Shown piece by piece: positions 29,601 to 40,132 of a DNA stretch of 64,000 nucleotides. The DNA lies in the NCBI GenBank assembly GCA_964007475.1, contig OZ023274.1, positions 434,001 through 498,000 of the forward strand. The letters run 5' to 3'. Within the stretch, counting starts at the first letter, position 1; each line of letters begins with the position of its first letter. The translations under genes were made by a program, and so were the position numbers. This DNA is from Hybos culiciformis. Its lineage: Eukaryota; Arthropoda; Insecta; Diptera; Hybotidae. The notes beneath the pieces are model-generated. The model was not told the DNA's origin and made no database searches. It saw only the letters and a program-made list of their open reading frames with translations.

Positions 29601-31820
29601 TTTTTTTTTTTTTTGTCTATTGAAAAAAAATTTAATAGGATGTTCGTAATATAATTTTATATTTGTGTTAATTCTAAAATTTTTTAGGGTGTTCTTAAGT
29701 AACATTCTTATAATTTTTTGAAAATTTTTTGATTTAAAAATTTATTTATATATTTCATGTAAAATTTATATAACCTAATTATTTTGTAAAAATTTGTTAT
29801 TTTTATAATAATATAGTAAAAAAAAATATACATTTTTTTTTTGTAAAATTTAATATTTATATATATATAATTATCTCTTGTGAATTTCATTTATATAATT
29901 TTTTTTGTAAAATTTCATATTTATATATAATTATTTTTCTTGTGAATTTCTTTTATTTTTAATATACATTTCTTTTTTTTTTTTTTTATAATTTCATAGA
30001 AAAAAAAATATTTATTTTTGACAATATATCGTATTTTAAAAAATTTTTAATTTTTATTTTTTGTGTTTTCTATGTGATTGAAATTTTTGTTGAACATTTT
30101 GTTCATTTTTGTCGAAGTCTTGTGTAAATGTCGGTCTTGTTTAATTTTTCTAATTTCGTCTATAATTGTTTTGCGTTGTGTCTTGTTTGTTTTGGTCTGT
30201 AAAATGTTCTCTAATTTTGCCAGCTCCTTGCGGAATTTCACTAACTTCCCCGCTCGTTGGCGCTTCTTGGGTTGTTGTTGTTGTTGCTGTTGTTGTTGTC
30301 GTTGTTGTCGTTGTTTATATTCCTCCATTGTGATTTTGGTTAATTGCTGTTTTTGTTGTTCCATTTTTAAAATTTTGTTCTATGTTATCTTGGTTCTGTA
30401 CTGTATAATTTGCGGTTTGCAGGATCGCCATGTAAAGGAAAAAATTGTGTTTTTATTTAATTGGAAAGTTTTTATTGTCTTTCTTCTTTATGGTTATTTT
30501 TGTTGATGGATCTTGGGATGGACATCTGTGCTGTCCAAGACATCTAAGGCCTAATGAATTCCCTAATCCATAATGACCACTAGCATGTCATTATGGAGAT
30601 CCTACTGTCTAGGCTGTATTCAGCCGGTTTGTCCTATTAGAGCGGGACGCGCTTTCGTTTTGGCTAAAGAGCCGGATATTCCATTTAAAGCTTGGAACAG
30701 CTTGGTATATTAAATAGGCTTACCAAGCCTTCTTACCTGTACTATATAGCTCAGGGAAGCCGTTTAATAAAAGTGAGATATCTATTTGAGATCAAATTTC
30801 TATCTGGATTTTATTCTAAAAACTTATCATATTTATACAAAATCTTATATACTAAAAATTCTTAAATTCTATATACAATTTATCTACATAATAATAAATT
30901 TTTATATACAATATTATTTACTAATATCAGATTCATACCAAATTATTATTTTTATTATTTATTAATTAGTGATTGGTCACCCAATCAAATTTATTATAAT
31001 TTACCGTAATCTTAATTCTATATTATTTTAGGGTTCAACAAGATTTTAATAATTTTATCAATTTAGTTTTATTTTAATTTTGGTAATGATAATATCATTA
31101 CAAAAGTATAAATATTTGAATTGTATTATTTAATTATTTAAATTTTCTTCACAGCTATGGAAATCCCTAAAAACTTAAAATTAAAATTAAAACATACACC
31201 AGCAAAAATAAAATACTTTTATAATTTTTTATTGCAGAAATTTAGGTCCAATGGGTGAACAAGCAGTTGAACAAAGTAAACATCAGGATGTGGTTTTATT
31301 ACGAGTATTTCTATTCTTATTTACGTTAAGTTCTATACGTTTTTTCCTGTTTGGTAATCGAATTGAAGTTCTGATTTATTGTGTTTTTGCATTTATTTTA
31401 TCATGGATTCTACTGATATGCTTTCGAGTACGCAAAGGAACCAACAATATCAATAATAATAATAGTAATTTAACAATATCACCAGCTGCCTCTATTCGCA
31501 GTCGTACACATTGGCAAACTCACAGACAAACAAATATAAGTCCAAGAAATCATCAACAACATTCTGAAATATCAGAATTAAATGATAACAATGGATTATT
31601 AACTGTGATAACAATTGTTGATACACCGTCAAATCGATCTCCAAATCGGCCTAATAATTTACTGCGGGTAGATATTCCAGTTGAAAATAATGAACTACAA
31701 ATAACAAGAATAGGTCCACCTTCGTATGATGATGCAATTAGATTACCAAAATCTTCTCCAAAAAAAATTTTAAATACTGATATACCTCCACCTTCATATG
31801 ATGATGCAACAGGGGGATAA
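23638..31820 (+). CDS. Cluster gene 2: two-TM protein with PPSY tail
   Basis: Coding exons 23638-23660 and 31238-31820 are inferred. The first exon follows a TTCATTTTAG acceptor at 23560 and encodes MSQQTTNG. Donor GTAATG and acceptor TATTGCAG leave phase 2, and the joined frame gives 201 residues. Hydrophobic segments lie at about 27-45 and 50-70, separated by FGNRIE. The tail has PPSYDDAI (PPSY 168-171) and PPSYDDAT (192-195). AATAAA occurs at 31867 and 31938. The intron is 7,577 bp and full of transposons, while its paralogues have introns of 186-764 bp. Nedd4/WW binding is inferred from the motifs. The first exon contributes only eight residues, so its assignment rests on the shared phase-2 architecture. 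Confidence 0.75.
23661..23800. repeat. Inverted repeat arm rich in GTAATG/TTGTAATG
   Basis: Several TTGTAATG words occur here. Their complements (CATTACAAAT, ATTACAAATTTTT) are repeated at about 25858-25917 and 26263-26360. The two regions bracket the broken non-LTR element and look like the arms of a large fold-back, with the MITE at 25918-26262 inserted in the right arm. Confidence 0.5.
23882..24290 (-). pseudogene. Non-LTR retrotransposon ORF2, RNase H C-terminal remnant
   Basis: Minus-strand translation gives TGHWAVGVHAARLGIP followed by CRSC and, after one in-frame stop, ETLVHFICKCPAL and a tail ending at the stop at 23882-23884. The GHW...H..R.G.P...CR.C...E...H..C.C pattern is the well-known region at the RNase H/zinc-knuckle end of ORF2 in I/R1/LOA-like elements. 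The reverse transcriptase domain is absent. At least two stops make it a relic. It is the 3' part of the element whose ORF1-like part lies at 24766-25780. Confidence 0.75.
24296..24765 (-). mobile_element. Palindrome-rich insertion, partial copy
   Basis: The tract begins with a GC-rich CTACCGCGTCCCATTCGCTT, continues into many alternating ATAATTCATTTT and AAAATGAATTA palindromic words, and ends TGCGATAATTCACGGAGCC. All of these parts recur in inverse orientation in the element at 43141-44582. It lies between the 3' and 5' relics of the non-LTR element and probably inserted there. Confidence 0.65.
24766..25780 (-). pseudogene. Non-LTR retrotransposon 5' region / ORF1-like relic
   Basis: This GC-richer block has open minus-strand frames rich in charged residues. 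One from 25023 downward begins MENKLKMAKIDRSAKF and contains EVIKDHLKVAIVDQLASSRR. Upstream frames of ORF1-like composition are separated by stops and frame changes and contain a short CAA run. With the RNase H relic downstream on the same strand, I read it as the ORF1/5' UTR portion of one element. The ORF1 family was not identified from a domain, so this part is inference. Confidence 0.5.
25918..26262. mobile_element. MITE with GGTGTCTACATTAGCG ends
   Basis: Left end GGTGTCTACATTAGCG, and the right end complements to GGCTGTCTACATTAGCG. The 345-bp body is non-coding. It contains an internal hairpin at about 26006-26051 (AAATACGCATGCTGA against TCAGCATGCGTATTT). The flanks both contain ATTACAAA words, and no certain target-site duplication was seen. 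Confidence 0.75.
26938..27424. mobile_element. MITE nested in the fold-back
   Basis: The ends AGTGCTTCACCCTTAAAAAA and its exact complement at 27405-27424 open inverted arms of about 80 bp. A second hairpin in the middle (27265-27342) pairs GTTGTTGTGTATTTCAAATA with its complement. Non-coding, about 487 bp. It lies between the arms of the larger fold-back. Confidence 0.75.
27937..28605 (-). repeat. LTR (3' LTR of the minus-strand element)
   Basis: The 669-bp LTR begins TGTAAAGG and ends ATCATTACA on the plus strand, so it has TG...CA ends. It is nearly identical to 30431-31102 apart from a few bases near its left end. The outer flank AAAG (27933-27936) matches the AAAG at 31103-31106 as a target-site duplication. 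Confidence 0.92.
28683..28850. repeat. 56-bp tandem repeat inside the LTR element
   Basis: The word GAATTTGAATTTGTGGTGTT starts at 28685, 28741 and 28797, which gives a 56-bp period over about three copies. It lies in the T-rich interior near the 3' LTR. Confidence 0.85.
30047..30364 (-). CDS. Gag-like basic protein of the LTR element
   Basis: This 105-codon frame starts about 67 bp inside the 5' LTR in element orientation. It begins MEQQKQQLTKITMEEYKQRQ, has a polyGln run, then a Lys/Arg-rich helical-looking stretch with KLVKFRKELAKLENILQ. It has no zinc knuckle. Position and basic character suggest a shortened gag, but no domain was recognised. Further frames toward the 3' LTR are too AT-rich to be credible. 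Confidence 0.45.
   Translation of the reverse strand: MEQQKQQLTKITMEEYKQRQQRQQQQQQQQQPKKRQRAGKLVKFRKELAKLENILQTKTNKTQRKTIIDEIRKIKQDRHLHKTSTKMNKMFNKNFNHIENTKNKN
30431..31102 (-). repeat. LTR (5' LTR of the minus-strand element)
   Basis: The 672-bp partner of 27937-28605 has the same TG...CA ends. It differs near its left end by a few bases (ATTGTGTTTTTATTTAATTG against ATTGTTTTTATTTTATGG). Confidence 0.92.
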
Positions 31821-31943
31821 AAAATATTATATAAATTTATTTAATTTTTAAATTTCTCTTTTTAAAAATAAAAATATTATGTAGTTACTAAAAAAATATA
31901 ACATTTATTCAAAAATTTATTATATGTACTGTATATTAATAAA

Positions 31944-32780
31944 AGCTCAAAATCCTGATTATTATAAGAAACATTTTTAAAATGATAACTTCATGAATTA
32001 CTTACGGTTGAAAATATAATAATCAATCAGATATCTGTATCGGCGACGAAAGATGAGAATGGCGCCAATTTTCTGAAGAGAAATACTCTTTTGCTCCTAT
32101 TTGATATGATCCAAATAAAGACAATGGCCAAAAAATAAATGTTTTTTGAAATATAAAAAAAAAAACTAGATTTGAACTAAAATGTAAATAAGGATTTCTT
32201 TGTTAACAGTTACCTAGCTAGACTCTTAGTTGAACATTTCATATACGTAGTATTTTTTCCCCCGATAGTATTTTTATTTTTATTTCAAACAAATTTCTAT
32301 GTGCGTCTTGAAAGATTGTTAGTTTATTATATTCAAAATTAGACTTACTAAAGAAACTATTATTGATTTACTCTCAATTCTCTTATGTACATTTTGCTTA
32401 TTCAATTCCTTTCTTATTAAAATAGCTGGGAGTTGTGGTACTTAAAGTAATCGCCATTTCCATTCAAAATATTGAATTCAAATAGAATTTTATTAAAAAA
32501 ATTAAATCGTTATTTGGCGGTTTAAGTAGTTTAAACGACCCTTCCTTTTTTGGGCCTGTGGCAGTAGTGCAGAAACCAGTTGCGCAGCGACTGTAGTGCA
32601 GACGAATAGAGTTGTTTAAAAAAAAAAAATATATATATATATATATGTATATGTATATGTATATATATTGTGTTTTTGCGGGTAAGTGTTAGTTGTGTGT
32701 GTGTGAGTCTTCACTGGTCAAATCAGAACCAAATGTGCAACCACTTGTGCAAGAATTTTGACTACTAATAATACATATTA
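31944..32780. other. Intergenic stretch with TA/TATG microsatellite
   Basis: The region lies downstream of cluster gene 2. An (AT)n tract passing into GTATAT repeats lies at about 32629-32670. No gene was recognised. It leads into a minisatellite-like tract. Confidence 0.5.
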
Positions 32781-32784
32781 TGTA

Positions 32785-33040
32785 AATGTCTCCACAACTG
32801 GTATTTCGGGCACAAGTGGTAATTTGGCTCTACCCAAATGGTGTCTTTCTGCACAACTGGTATTTTGGCTCTGCACACTTGGAATTTTGGCTTTGCACAA
32901 AAGGTATGTTTGAGCACAACTGGTATTTTTGAGTGAATTTCGGCTCTGCACAATTGGTATGTCCCTGCACAAGTGGTCAAAATGTCTGCGCAAGTAGTTA
33001 TACAACTGGTACCAGTTTTTGATCAGTTGTGCAGTATGGA
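32785..33040. repeat. Degenerate minisatellite (GCACAACTGGTATTTTGGCT)
   Basis: Words of the type GCACAA(C/G)TGGTA, often followed by TTTTGGCTCT, recur about eight times at irregular spacing of roughly 25-45 bp. The two overlapping minus-strand frames across it are translations of the repeat and carry no recognisable domain. Confidence 0.7.
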
Positions 33041-33728
33041 AAAAAAAATCTTTGAACAAATAACACTTACCCCTTTTTTTCCTCTTTATACTCTATATTT
33101 CATCCATGCCGCATCTTTTTATTTTTCTCATCTGTTCTAATGAGAGCTTGAGATTGTTTTAATTAAAAAAATTGTAAAATCTAGAATAGAATTCAAACGA
33201 AAAATGGACTCAAAAATTATACAAAACTTGTTATAAAAATTCGAAATTTATGTAAAATATATAATATACATATAAATATATTATAATTTTAATCAAATTT
33301 AAACGTTTTTTTTAGTGGATTATTATGAAACTTTCAAATATGTATAATTTAAGGTTTTTGTATTGATTGAAACGAAATTTATTTTATATCTCAATTTTTA
33401 TTATCTTAGTTATATATATACTATTAAATGGAACGTGAATGGAACTCACTTTTCCGCAAGAAAATTTATCTTTGTATATTCAAAATTTTGTTTTTAATTA
33501 GAAACTTTCAACTCAGCTGCTGATAAAATATAATATTTTTTTTTTATTATTTCTACTATATATCTATTAAGTGAATTATAGCCGGTTTTGGCTTTTGGCG
33601 ATCAAGGAATATTTTTTTTATATACTATATAATAGATTATATTCAACATATTTTTTTCAAAAAGGTATATAAATAAATTTTTTAATGAACAACTTAAACT
33701 ATTTATATGAGTTTTTCTTTTGTTTTAG
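33041..33728. other. Intergenic stretch upstream of cluster gene 3
   Basis: AT-rich, with no gene recognised. It ends in the splice-acceptor-like TTTTGTTTTAG at 33728, immediately upstream of the exon carrying the start codon of cluster gene 3. Confidence 0.45.
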
Positions 33729-33806
33729 GACATTATAATTAATCTACAGCTGCATAAGAATGAAATTTTGCTGAGTATTAACAGTTAAGCAGAATTAACA
33801 AGAATC

Positions 33807-34649
33807 ATGAGTACGAATCAGGAAGAAAATAATCCTAAGAGGTAAAAGTTTTGTGTAGTTTAAGAAAATTATAAATTCATGGTAATTCAATTTTTAATGA
33901 ATTTTATTGAATATTATATGCATAATGAATGCATTATATGTTCATATTAGATTTATACATATGAGAATAACTTTACATAAAAGTCAAAATAATACATTAT
34001 TTATTGTTGTGCCTCTATACTTTACAGCCGTTCTTCTCGGCATTATGAATGCGATATGTCACCATTATACGCTGTAACAACATTTTTCATTTTATGCTCT
34101 GTTATAAGATGGGGTTGTGGTGCCTCTTTATTAGAAATGTCATTTTATTCCATATCATTGATAATACTTACGGTATTAATATTTAAAACATATGACAGGC
34201 AAATAGCATTTTTAAAAATACGCTATTATTCTACTACAAGGCTAAATATTTTACATTTACAAAATCCCAATAATCAGAATAGTCAAATGGAAAATTCAAC
34301 TCAAATAAATAATTTAACATTACAACAAAGAGAAGAAAACAGATTAGAAGAGAATACTTCAGAGATTATGAATACAAATAATGCTAGAGCTTTAAGTGAC
34401 GCGACTATGGCGAATAGAAACGAAATGCGATTAGAACTTCCGTTACAAATTTCAGATTTTAATAATTTAAGAAGTGATCCTCCAACATATAACTCGGAAA
34501 GAAATTCCAATTGTTTTCTTTTCATCGATCATCATACAGAAAGTCCACCTGCATACGAAGAAACACATCAAACTATAATATTGGTACATGGTAAAAAACC
34601 ATTACCATCTTATGAAGAGGCAATTGAATGCAGGACTTCAAATATTTAA
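33807..34649 (+). CDS. Cluster gene 3: two-TM protein with three PxY motifs
   Basis: Coding exons 33807-33841 and 34028-34649 are inferred. The start exon follows an acceptor at 33728 and encodes MSTNQEENNPK. Donor GTAAAA and acceptor ACTTTACAG leave phase 2 around a 186-bp intron, giving 218 residues. Hydrophobic segments at about 25-39 and 46-65 flank a short WGCGASLLEM loop. The tail has PPTY (163-166), PPAYEE (185-188) and LPSYEEAI (204-207), one more motif than most paralogues. AATAAA at 34673. This is the most diverged member: the usual Arg-Phe-Phe before the loop is Arg-Trp. A membrane-anchored WW-domain ligand is inferred from the motifs. Confidence 0.8.
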
Positions 34650-34679
34650 TTAATTAATTTTTTTTTATATTGAATAAAT

Positions 34680-35760
34680 TATGTAAATAACATGTTTAAG
34701 AAATTATGTATTCTTCAGACTCTATATTAGCATATTACATGTTACGTTAATTAAGTACTGTATGTGTAAAATGTAAATATTGAAAATATAAAATAATGTT
34801 TTTAGCGAACAGCAAAAAAAAAAATATTTTTTGATTCATTGCGGATGGCGAACGGTTTAATTTGAACCGTCATCGGCCGGACCCATAAGATTTGAACATT
34901 CCCAAATTTTTTTTTCAAATTAATTTGTAGTGGAGCTCTTAAATCCAATTTTTTTGTCTTTCATGTCAATTTTTTATTTCATAAATGAGCCGTTTATTTT
35001 GAAAGTGGTTTAAGTGCATTTGTTCTTGTATTGAGATATTTAAGGTTTTGTGTTTGAATTGATTTAAAAATACACATTAATATTTCCATAAGCTAATTTT
35101 CAAGTGTCAAAATCAAAGCGGTTTTAATGATACTAGACTAAAATTGTTTATAAATAAAAAGAATATATACTATTGTGCTTATTGTCATCATTAACTATTT
35201 TTTTTTTTGAAAAATGGACTTAAACCACTTTCAAAATAAACAGCTCAAATTGCTTTTTTAAATGATTTTTAATTTTTGAAGATAAAAAATTAGCTTTTTT
35301 TATTTACCTTTTCGTCCAACTTATTTTGAAACTTTTTTATTTTACACAAATTTTTTCAAAAAGAGCTTAGAATGGCTGAATTTTGCAAGCTAGCATTACA
35401 TTAAACTTAAAACATGCAATGATGATTTACTATTTTGCGTGTTAAATTTTGTCCTATACTGTGAAATTCTCTAATATTTCAATGAATTCAGACATATGAA
35501 CATAAATGTATGTACATTGTACAAATATTTATTGGTTTTTAAAAACTATTAAAAATTTTAAATTTATTTTTTTATTTTATAAGAATATTTATTTAGTTTT
35601 TGATAATTTTTTACAATTTTTTGTAGAAAAAGGTAATTATTAAATAAATTATTTGTCATTCTACTTATATGGCTTTAATTTCTTTCGTTATAGGTTTTTT
35701 TTTCAATACAAATAACATATAATGGATAGTTTTCAAAAGCTAAAAATTAAATATTAATCA
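34680..35760. other. Intergenic stretch between cluster genes 3 and 4
   Basis: No exon was recognised. The motif AAGTGGTTTAAGT near 35006 recurs inverted near 35220 (ACTTAAACCACTTTCAAAATAA), which suggests a small fold-back repeat. Confidence 0.4.
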
Positions 35761-35791
35761 AAGGGTTTCTAACACAGTAGCAAAATTAAAT

Positions 35792-37116
35792 ATGATCGAC
35801 CCCCTCGAGTGAGTATTTAAATTTTTTTTTTTTTTAAATTCGTTGATGTAATAAATTGCTAAATTTCTAAATTTATGGCTAATTATCAACTTGTACCAAC
35901 TTGTACATTTTGAATAAAATAATAATAGCACGGAATTAGGATGGGCATATTATATAAAATTAACTATGAATATTATAAAATAGAATAAAAAGAACAAAAA
36001 ATACGGCTACCAAAATTTAAGCTTCAAAAGTGAGGCTTTATAAAGACGACATAAAATCTTATAAAAGAAAAACCCATATAATGAATGCTTAACGAGTCCA
36101 ATTATTTGCCCACGCCACATTAGAAGTTTTTTGTAGTATTTCTAATTATTTAAGCTCTAAGAAAGCTATAACCGCTATCTGATGTTAAGATGGGGATTAC
36201 AAAGATGACTATGAATATTAAAAAAAAAAAATGAAACGAGACCAAACTATCATTGGTCCAAAATTTTAGATTTTTTAATCTATTTTTGTAACAATTAACA
36301 ACTTATTTAATTTGTTTTTGTATAATAGTTATTCGAAGCTCGATGGGGATATATAACGGCTAATATATTGACAAACAATGACATAAAATAATGTTATACA
36401 AGAGGCCTTATTTAATTGTTTTTTTTTACTTTGTTACTGACATTTGGATACTGTTTTATTTTAGGTAATAACCATTTGTCTATATCACAGACTTCAAAAG
36501 TGAATACATATTGATTATATATAATATCCCCATCTAATTATTTCCTTGTTTTGTTCTAAAAAAAAATTTCAGGTTGTCCTATCAACCTATTGTTGATGAT
36601 CGATACAATTGCAATTTATCAGCCCTATATGTGTTGCTTATTCTTTTTATTTTATTAATTATTGAAAGATTTGTACTTGGTGGTAGTACGATTGAAATTA
36701 TTATTTATTCGATTCTTGCAACTATATGGAGTGTATTATTATATTTTATAAGAACATTAAAATATGAACGACATCCCGATAGAACAACTTATTCCCATCA
36801 GTTACGAAGAATGTCAGGATTAAGCGGTAACAGTAATGTATGTTCAATGAATAGATCTGGAAGATGTAATACAAATAGTATTAGAATATCAATTCCATTA
36901 GAAGATAATGAAGAAATACCAAGAGTATTTATTTCCGGTCGAGGGCATTATAATACTAATAGTAATAATAACAATAATAGTCAGCTTAGAGTCGAAATGC
37001 TACCTGAAAATGAGGAAATTGTGCCTCCTCCGTCGTACGTTGATGCAACTGAAATAGAAGAATCTATCGATGAGCTTCCACCACCTTCATATGAAGATGC
37101 GATTCGAACACAATAA
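35792..37116 (+). CDS. Cluster gene 4: two-TM protein with PPSY tail
   Basis: Coding exons 35792-35808 and 36573-37116 are inferred. The first exon encodes only MIDPL plus two bases of a Glu codon before a consensus donor GTGAGT. The acceptor AAATTTCAG at 36572 restores the frame (phase 2), and the product is 186 residues. Hydrophobic segments lie at about 22-39 and 45-65, separated by LGGSTIE. The tail has PPSYVDAT (158-161) and PPSYEDAI (176-179). AATAAA at 37172. It is the shortest member of the array. The very small first exon is supported by the perfect donor and by the same phase in all paralogues, but alternative starts are possible. Confidence 0.75.
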
Positions 37117-37639
37117 TTTGATAATAACTAGAAAACTTTTTTTTTTGAATTCTTAAACTTAAGATAGTTAAAATAAAATCATTTACCAATAGTAAAAAGT
37201 GTTATTATTGCTTGCGGAGCTGGGGAGAATGGTGATAGAACATCATCAGTACCAATTTAAATGGTTTAAAATTCTATTTCTGTTAAAAAAATTATATTAT
37301 AGGGCTTAAACAATTCTGTTAGAATTAAATTATAAAAGTGTGTAGAGGTTTGCAAATCATGTTTAAAAAAAGGCCTGTGGCTTTTTGCACACTATATGTC
37401 TTTTATTCATGTCGACAAACTGTTGAATTTTTATTTTATTTTATGTCATAACTTTATGATTCGCTTTTGCTAGGAATTCATGTTTTCAGCTATGTATATA
37501 AATAACCAGATGTGGTTAATGTTAATCATAAGTTATAAACTGAAGAGAAATCGAATTAAAATATTTTAGATTAATAATTTGCCATTTTCGTTTTTTTTTA
37601 CAGCAGAACTTTAAAATTTAATGATTTATGTAAATGTGA

Positions 37640-38637
37640 ATGCATTTTTGGATAAATAAAGGCGCTTATCATGTTATCAAACCATACCGAGCATTTGCAA
37701 CTGAAAATATAATGAGATCTCAGCAAAATCAAATTCAAACTTCACGAGAAAGACGTGCAAACCAAACAAATAATAATATTATGAGAAGAGCTGACGAAAT
37801 ACCTAGGTATGTTTTTACATGTTAAAAGTTATAAAAGGATAATCATCGCCTAGGTGTGAGCTTTTTTTTGGAAATTAATATCAGAACACTGTTAATAATG
37901 TTTACCATTTAAAATTAGGTACCTTTGGAATTGAAAGTCCGACTTTTTTTTGTGGATATTATCCGTTTGTCGTAAACTCATTCTAAGGATAAAATCATTT
38001 TGTTTTTAACAATTATTTAAAAGTTTTTTTTTTGTCTATCTACGCTTCTAGAAACCAACCTCAAAGTGACGCCGAAGGAGTTAATGCAAATAATAGAGGA
38101 TTATCAGTTTTTAAAGTTATTCGGGAATATCCTCTTATTCGTTTTGAAGTTATAGGTTTTTTCATAATTTTTGTTTGCACAATTAGATTCTTCATATTGG
38201 GTAATCGTTCTGAAGTTATAATTTATTGCACCGCGATATTTATAATATTCATTATGCTTCTTCTATATTATGGATGTACAAGTAAGCGAAATGGTACAAA
38301 TGAGCCGAATCCTCAATCATCTGATCCAGAATTCGATGAAATAATTGATACGGTTGTGGAGTCGTATAGTAATGAGCCGATCAATCAAGGAAATATTTAT
38401 ATGAATCGATCTTATGATCAAGGAAATGTAGTTGTAATACCAACTTTAGTTATGTTACCACCAACTGATGACGTTTACATTGATGTAGATTCATCTGAAG
38501 AATGTGGTGTATCACTACCATCATATGATGTAGCTGTTCAGTTACCGAATTCAAATGATAAAACTGAACAAAATTCGAAACAACTACCACCATCATATTC
38601 TGATGCGATTGAGAAAGAAGTCATTTCTGATTTATAA
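37640..38637 (+). CDS. Cluster gene 5: two-TM protein with LPSY/PPSY tail
   Basis: Coding exons 37640-37806 and 38052-38637 are inferred. Donor GTATGT and acceptor CGCTTCTAG leave phase 2 around a 245-bp intron, giving 250 residues. Exon 1 begins MHFWINK, almost identical at DNA level to the start of cluster gene 1 (MHFWIDK), followed by a basic Asn/Gln-rich stretch. An acceptor-like TTTACAG lies just upstream at 37603. Hydrophobic segments at about 88-105 and 109-129 flank LGNRSE. The tail has LPSYDVAV (211-214) and PPSYSDAI (235-238). The FFILGNRSEVIIY segment closely matches FFLFGNRIEVLIY of cluster gene 2. No canonical AATAAA was seen close to the stop. Confidence 0.8.
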
Positions 38638-39530
38638 AATTAATCGCTTACACCAAACAACAAAAAAAAAACAAATTATAAGTATAGCTTTTTTAAACAT
38701 ATAAATGTATATCATACTCAAAATCAATGCTTTGTGAAATTTTTCTGCTTGAAATTTTATTAAAATCGCTTTTTATTGTGGTCGGTCTTCTTTGATTGTG
38801 ATCTACGAGATTATTGTTACTATAATTAAATATTAGGCCATATAGAAATCAACTCAGCAAAACATAATCCACCTAATATATAAATCTAGCTGAGTGTCAT
38901 TTCCATTAGAAGCTTTGATTCTTAACCTCTTTCTAATACAATACTCAATTTACCTTCAGGCCCCTTGAAAGATTACGCAAAATCACTTAAACACCCTTAT
39001 CACGAAGAATGAAAAATTAAGTTTGTCTCAAATTAAACAAAGGTTAAAAAAACCGCCACCATTAAGAACCCACCAGCCGATTGAAAAACCAAAAATTCGT
39101 GTATACGATAAGTACGGGCATAAAATCTAATCAATCGAAGAAATCATGTTAATGCGAGGATAATCGTTGAAATAATGCAGTCATATTCTTATTTCTTATA
39201 TTTTCTAATACAGCTTTTCTAACATTTACTATTATATATTATAAATAAAAGTACCCACATAACTACAATTTTTACACTATTATACATTAAAAAAAATTTT
39301 TGAAGTTCCAAAAGTAATATGTATTTCTTTTTACAACGTTTTTATTAAGTCACTTTCTTGTCACTTTCTTCTTAAATTTTAGACCATTTTCCGACAAGCT
39401 ACAGCTCCGAAACTTTTAATATAGCTCTGAACCCGATGACAATATAATATTCTACTACTTTAATCATGATGGTAAAAGTTTCTTGTCTGGTTCGGTGCCC
39501 CCGAAATTTTGCAATCAAATTTTCACAACC
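38638..39530. other. Non-coding stretch after the gene cluster
   Basis: No sixth paralogue was found: no PPxY-coding exon is visible here on either strand. Nothing else was recognised. Confidence 0.5.
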
Positions 39531-39960
39531 AAACGTTCGTCCCATTTCATTCAAATTTAATACATAAAAAGAGGAAATAATTAAAAACACAATTTTCGTT
39601 ACAAAAATGTATTGACCTCCTACCTAGCGACCTTCCCTTGAGGAGGACTTCAAAAGTTCGTTCGATTTCATTCAAATTTGGTACATTATAAGAGGATATA
39701 ATTAAACACACAAATTTCGTAACAAAAAATTTGTTGGCCTCTTACCCAGCGACCTTCTCTGGGGGAGCAGTTCAAAATCTCGTCCGATTTGGTTAATAAA
39801 AAGAGGAAATGATTAAACACACAAATTTCGTAACAAAAAATTTATTGGCCTCCTACCCAGCGACTTCCCTAGGGAGGAGTTCAAAAGTTTGTCCGATTTC
39901 ACTCAAATTTGGTACACGAAAAGAGGAAATGATTAATAAAACACAAATTTCGTAAAAAAA
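39531..39960. repeat. Tandem array of about 110-123 bp units
   Basis: About 3.5 diverged units. The words TCGTCCGATTTCATTCAAAT, AAGAGGAAATGATTAAACAC and ACCCAGCGACCTTC recur at 39532, 39655, 39778 and 39887. One unit carries a deletion of about 13 bp. No coding sense. Confidence 0.8.
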
Positions 39961-40005
39961 ATAAATCAGTCAAGAGTTCGTAGCTAAGTACGGGTTGACG
40001 GCTAG

Positions 40006-40132
40006 TTGACTAAAAAGAAGAAACCTCAAAAATGCGCCGCACATTTCTAGTTATAGACTGTTGTAATCAGTTCCAAGTATGTGTGTCCACAATCCTCCGG
40101 AGAAAAATTTTTATTTTCTTCTTTTTAGTCAA
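40006..40132. mobile_element. 127-bp MITE with TTGACTAAAAAGAAGAAA ends
   Basis: TTGACTAAAAAGAAGAAA at 40006-40023 is the exact reverse complement of 40115-40132. The interior of about 90 bp is non-coding. It sits next to the tandem array. No clear target-site duplication. Confidence 0.75.

Larger units (their letters stand above)
27937..31102 (-). mobile_element. Non-autonomous LTR retrotransposon
   Basis: Two nearly identical LTRs (27937-28605 and 30431-31102) flank an 1,825-bp interior, and a 4-bp AAAG duplication brackets the whole. Orientation is minus. Directly inside the right LTR the minus strand reads TGGCGATCCTGC, a primer-binding-site candidate that could pair with a tRNA ending in GCAGGATCGCCA. 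Directly inside the left LTR it reads AAAAGGGAAAGGA, a polypurine tract. The interior has a Lys/Gln-rich gag-like frame (30047-30364) but no protease, reverse transcriptase or integrase, so it must rely on another element. The near-identical LTRs imply a recent insertion. Confidence 0.88.
26569..31183. mobile_element. Large fold-back element with nested insertions
   Basis: The left arm (about 26569-26806) is inverse to a right arm that starts at about 27686, is interrupted at 27936, and resumes after the LTR element at 31107-31183. Shared tracts include TTGCTGAAGATGCACC and AAATATTTTGTGAAAATTTC, with GAAAAGTATAAATATTTGAA across the interruption. Arms exceed 200 bp. The right arm also has an extra AT-rich block of about 85 bp. 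Its right end lies only about 55 bp from the acceptor of cluster gene 2. Confidence 0.75.
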
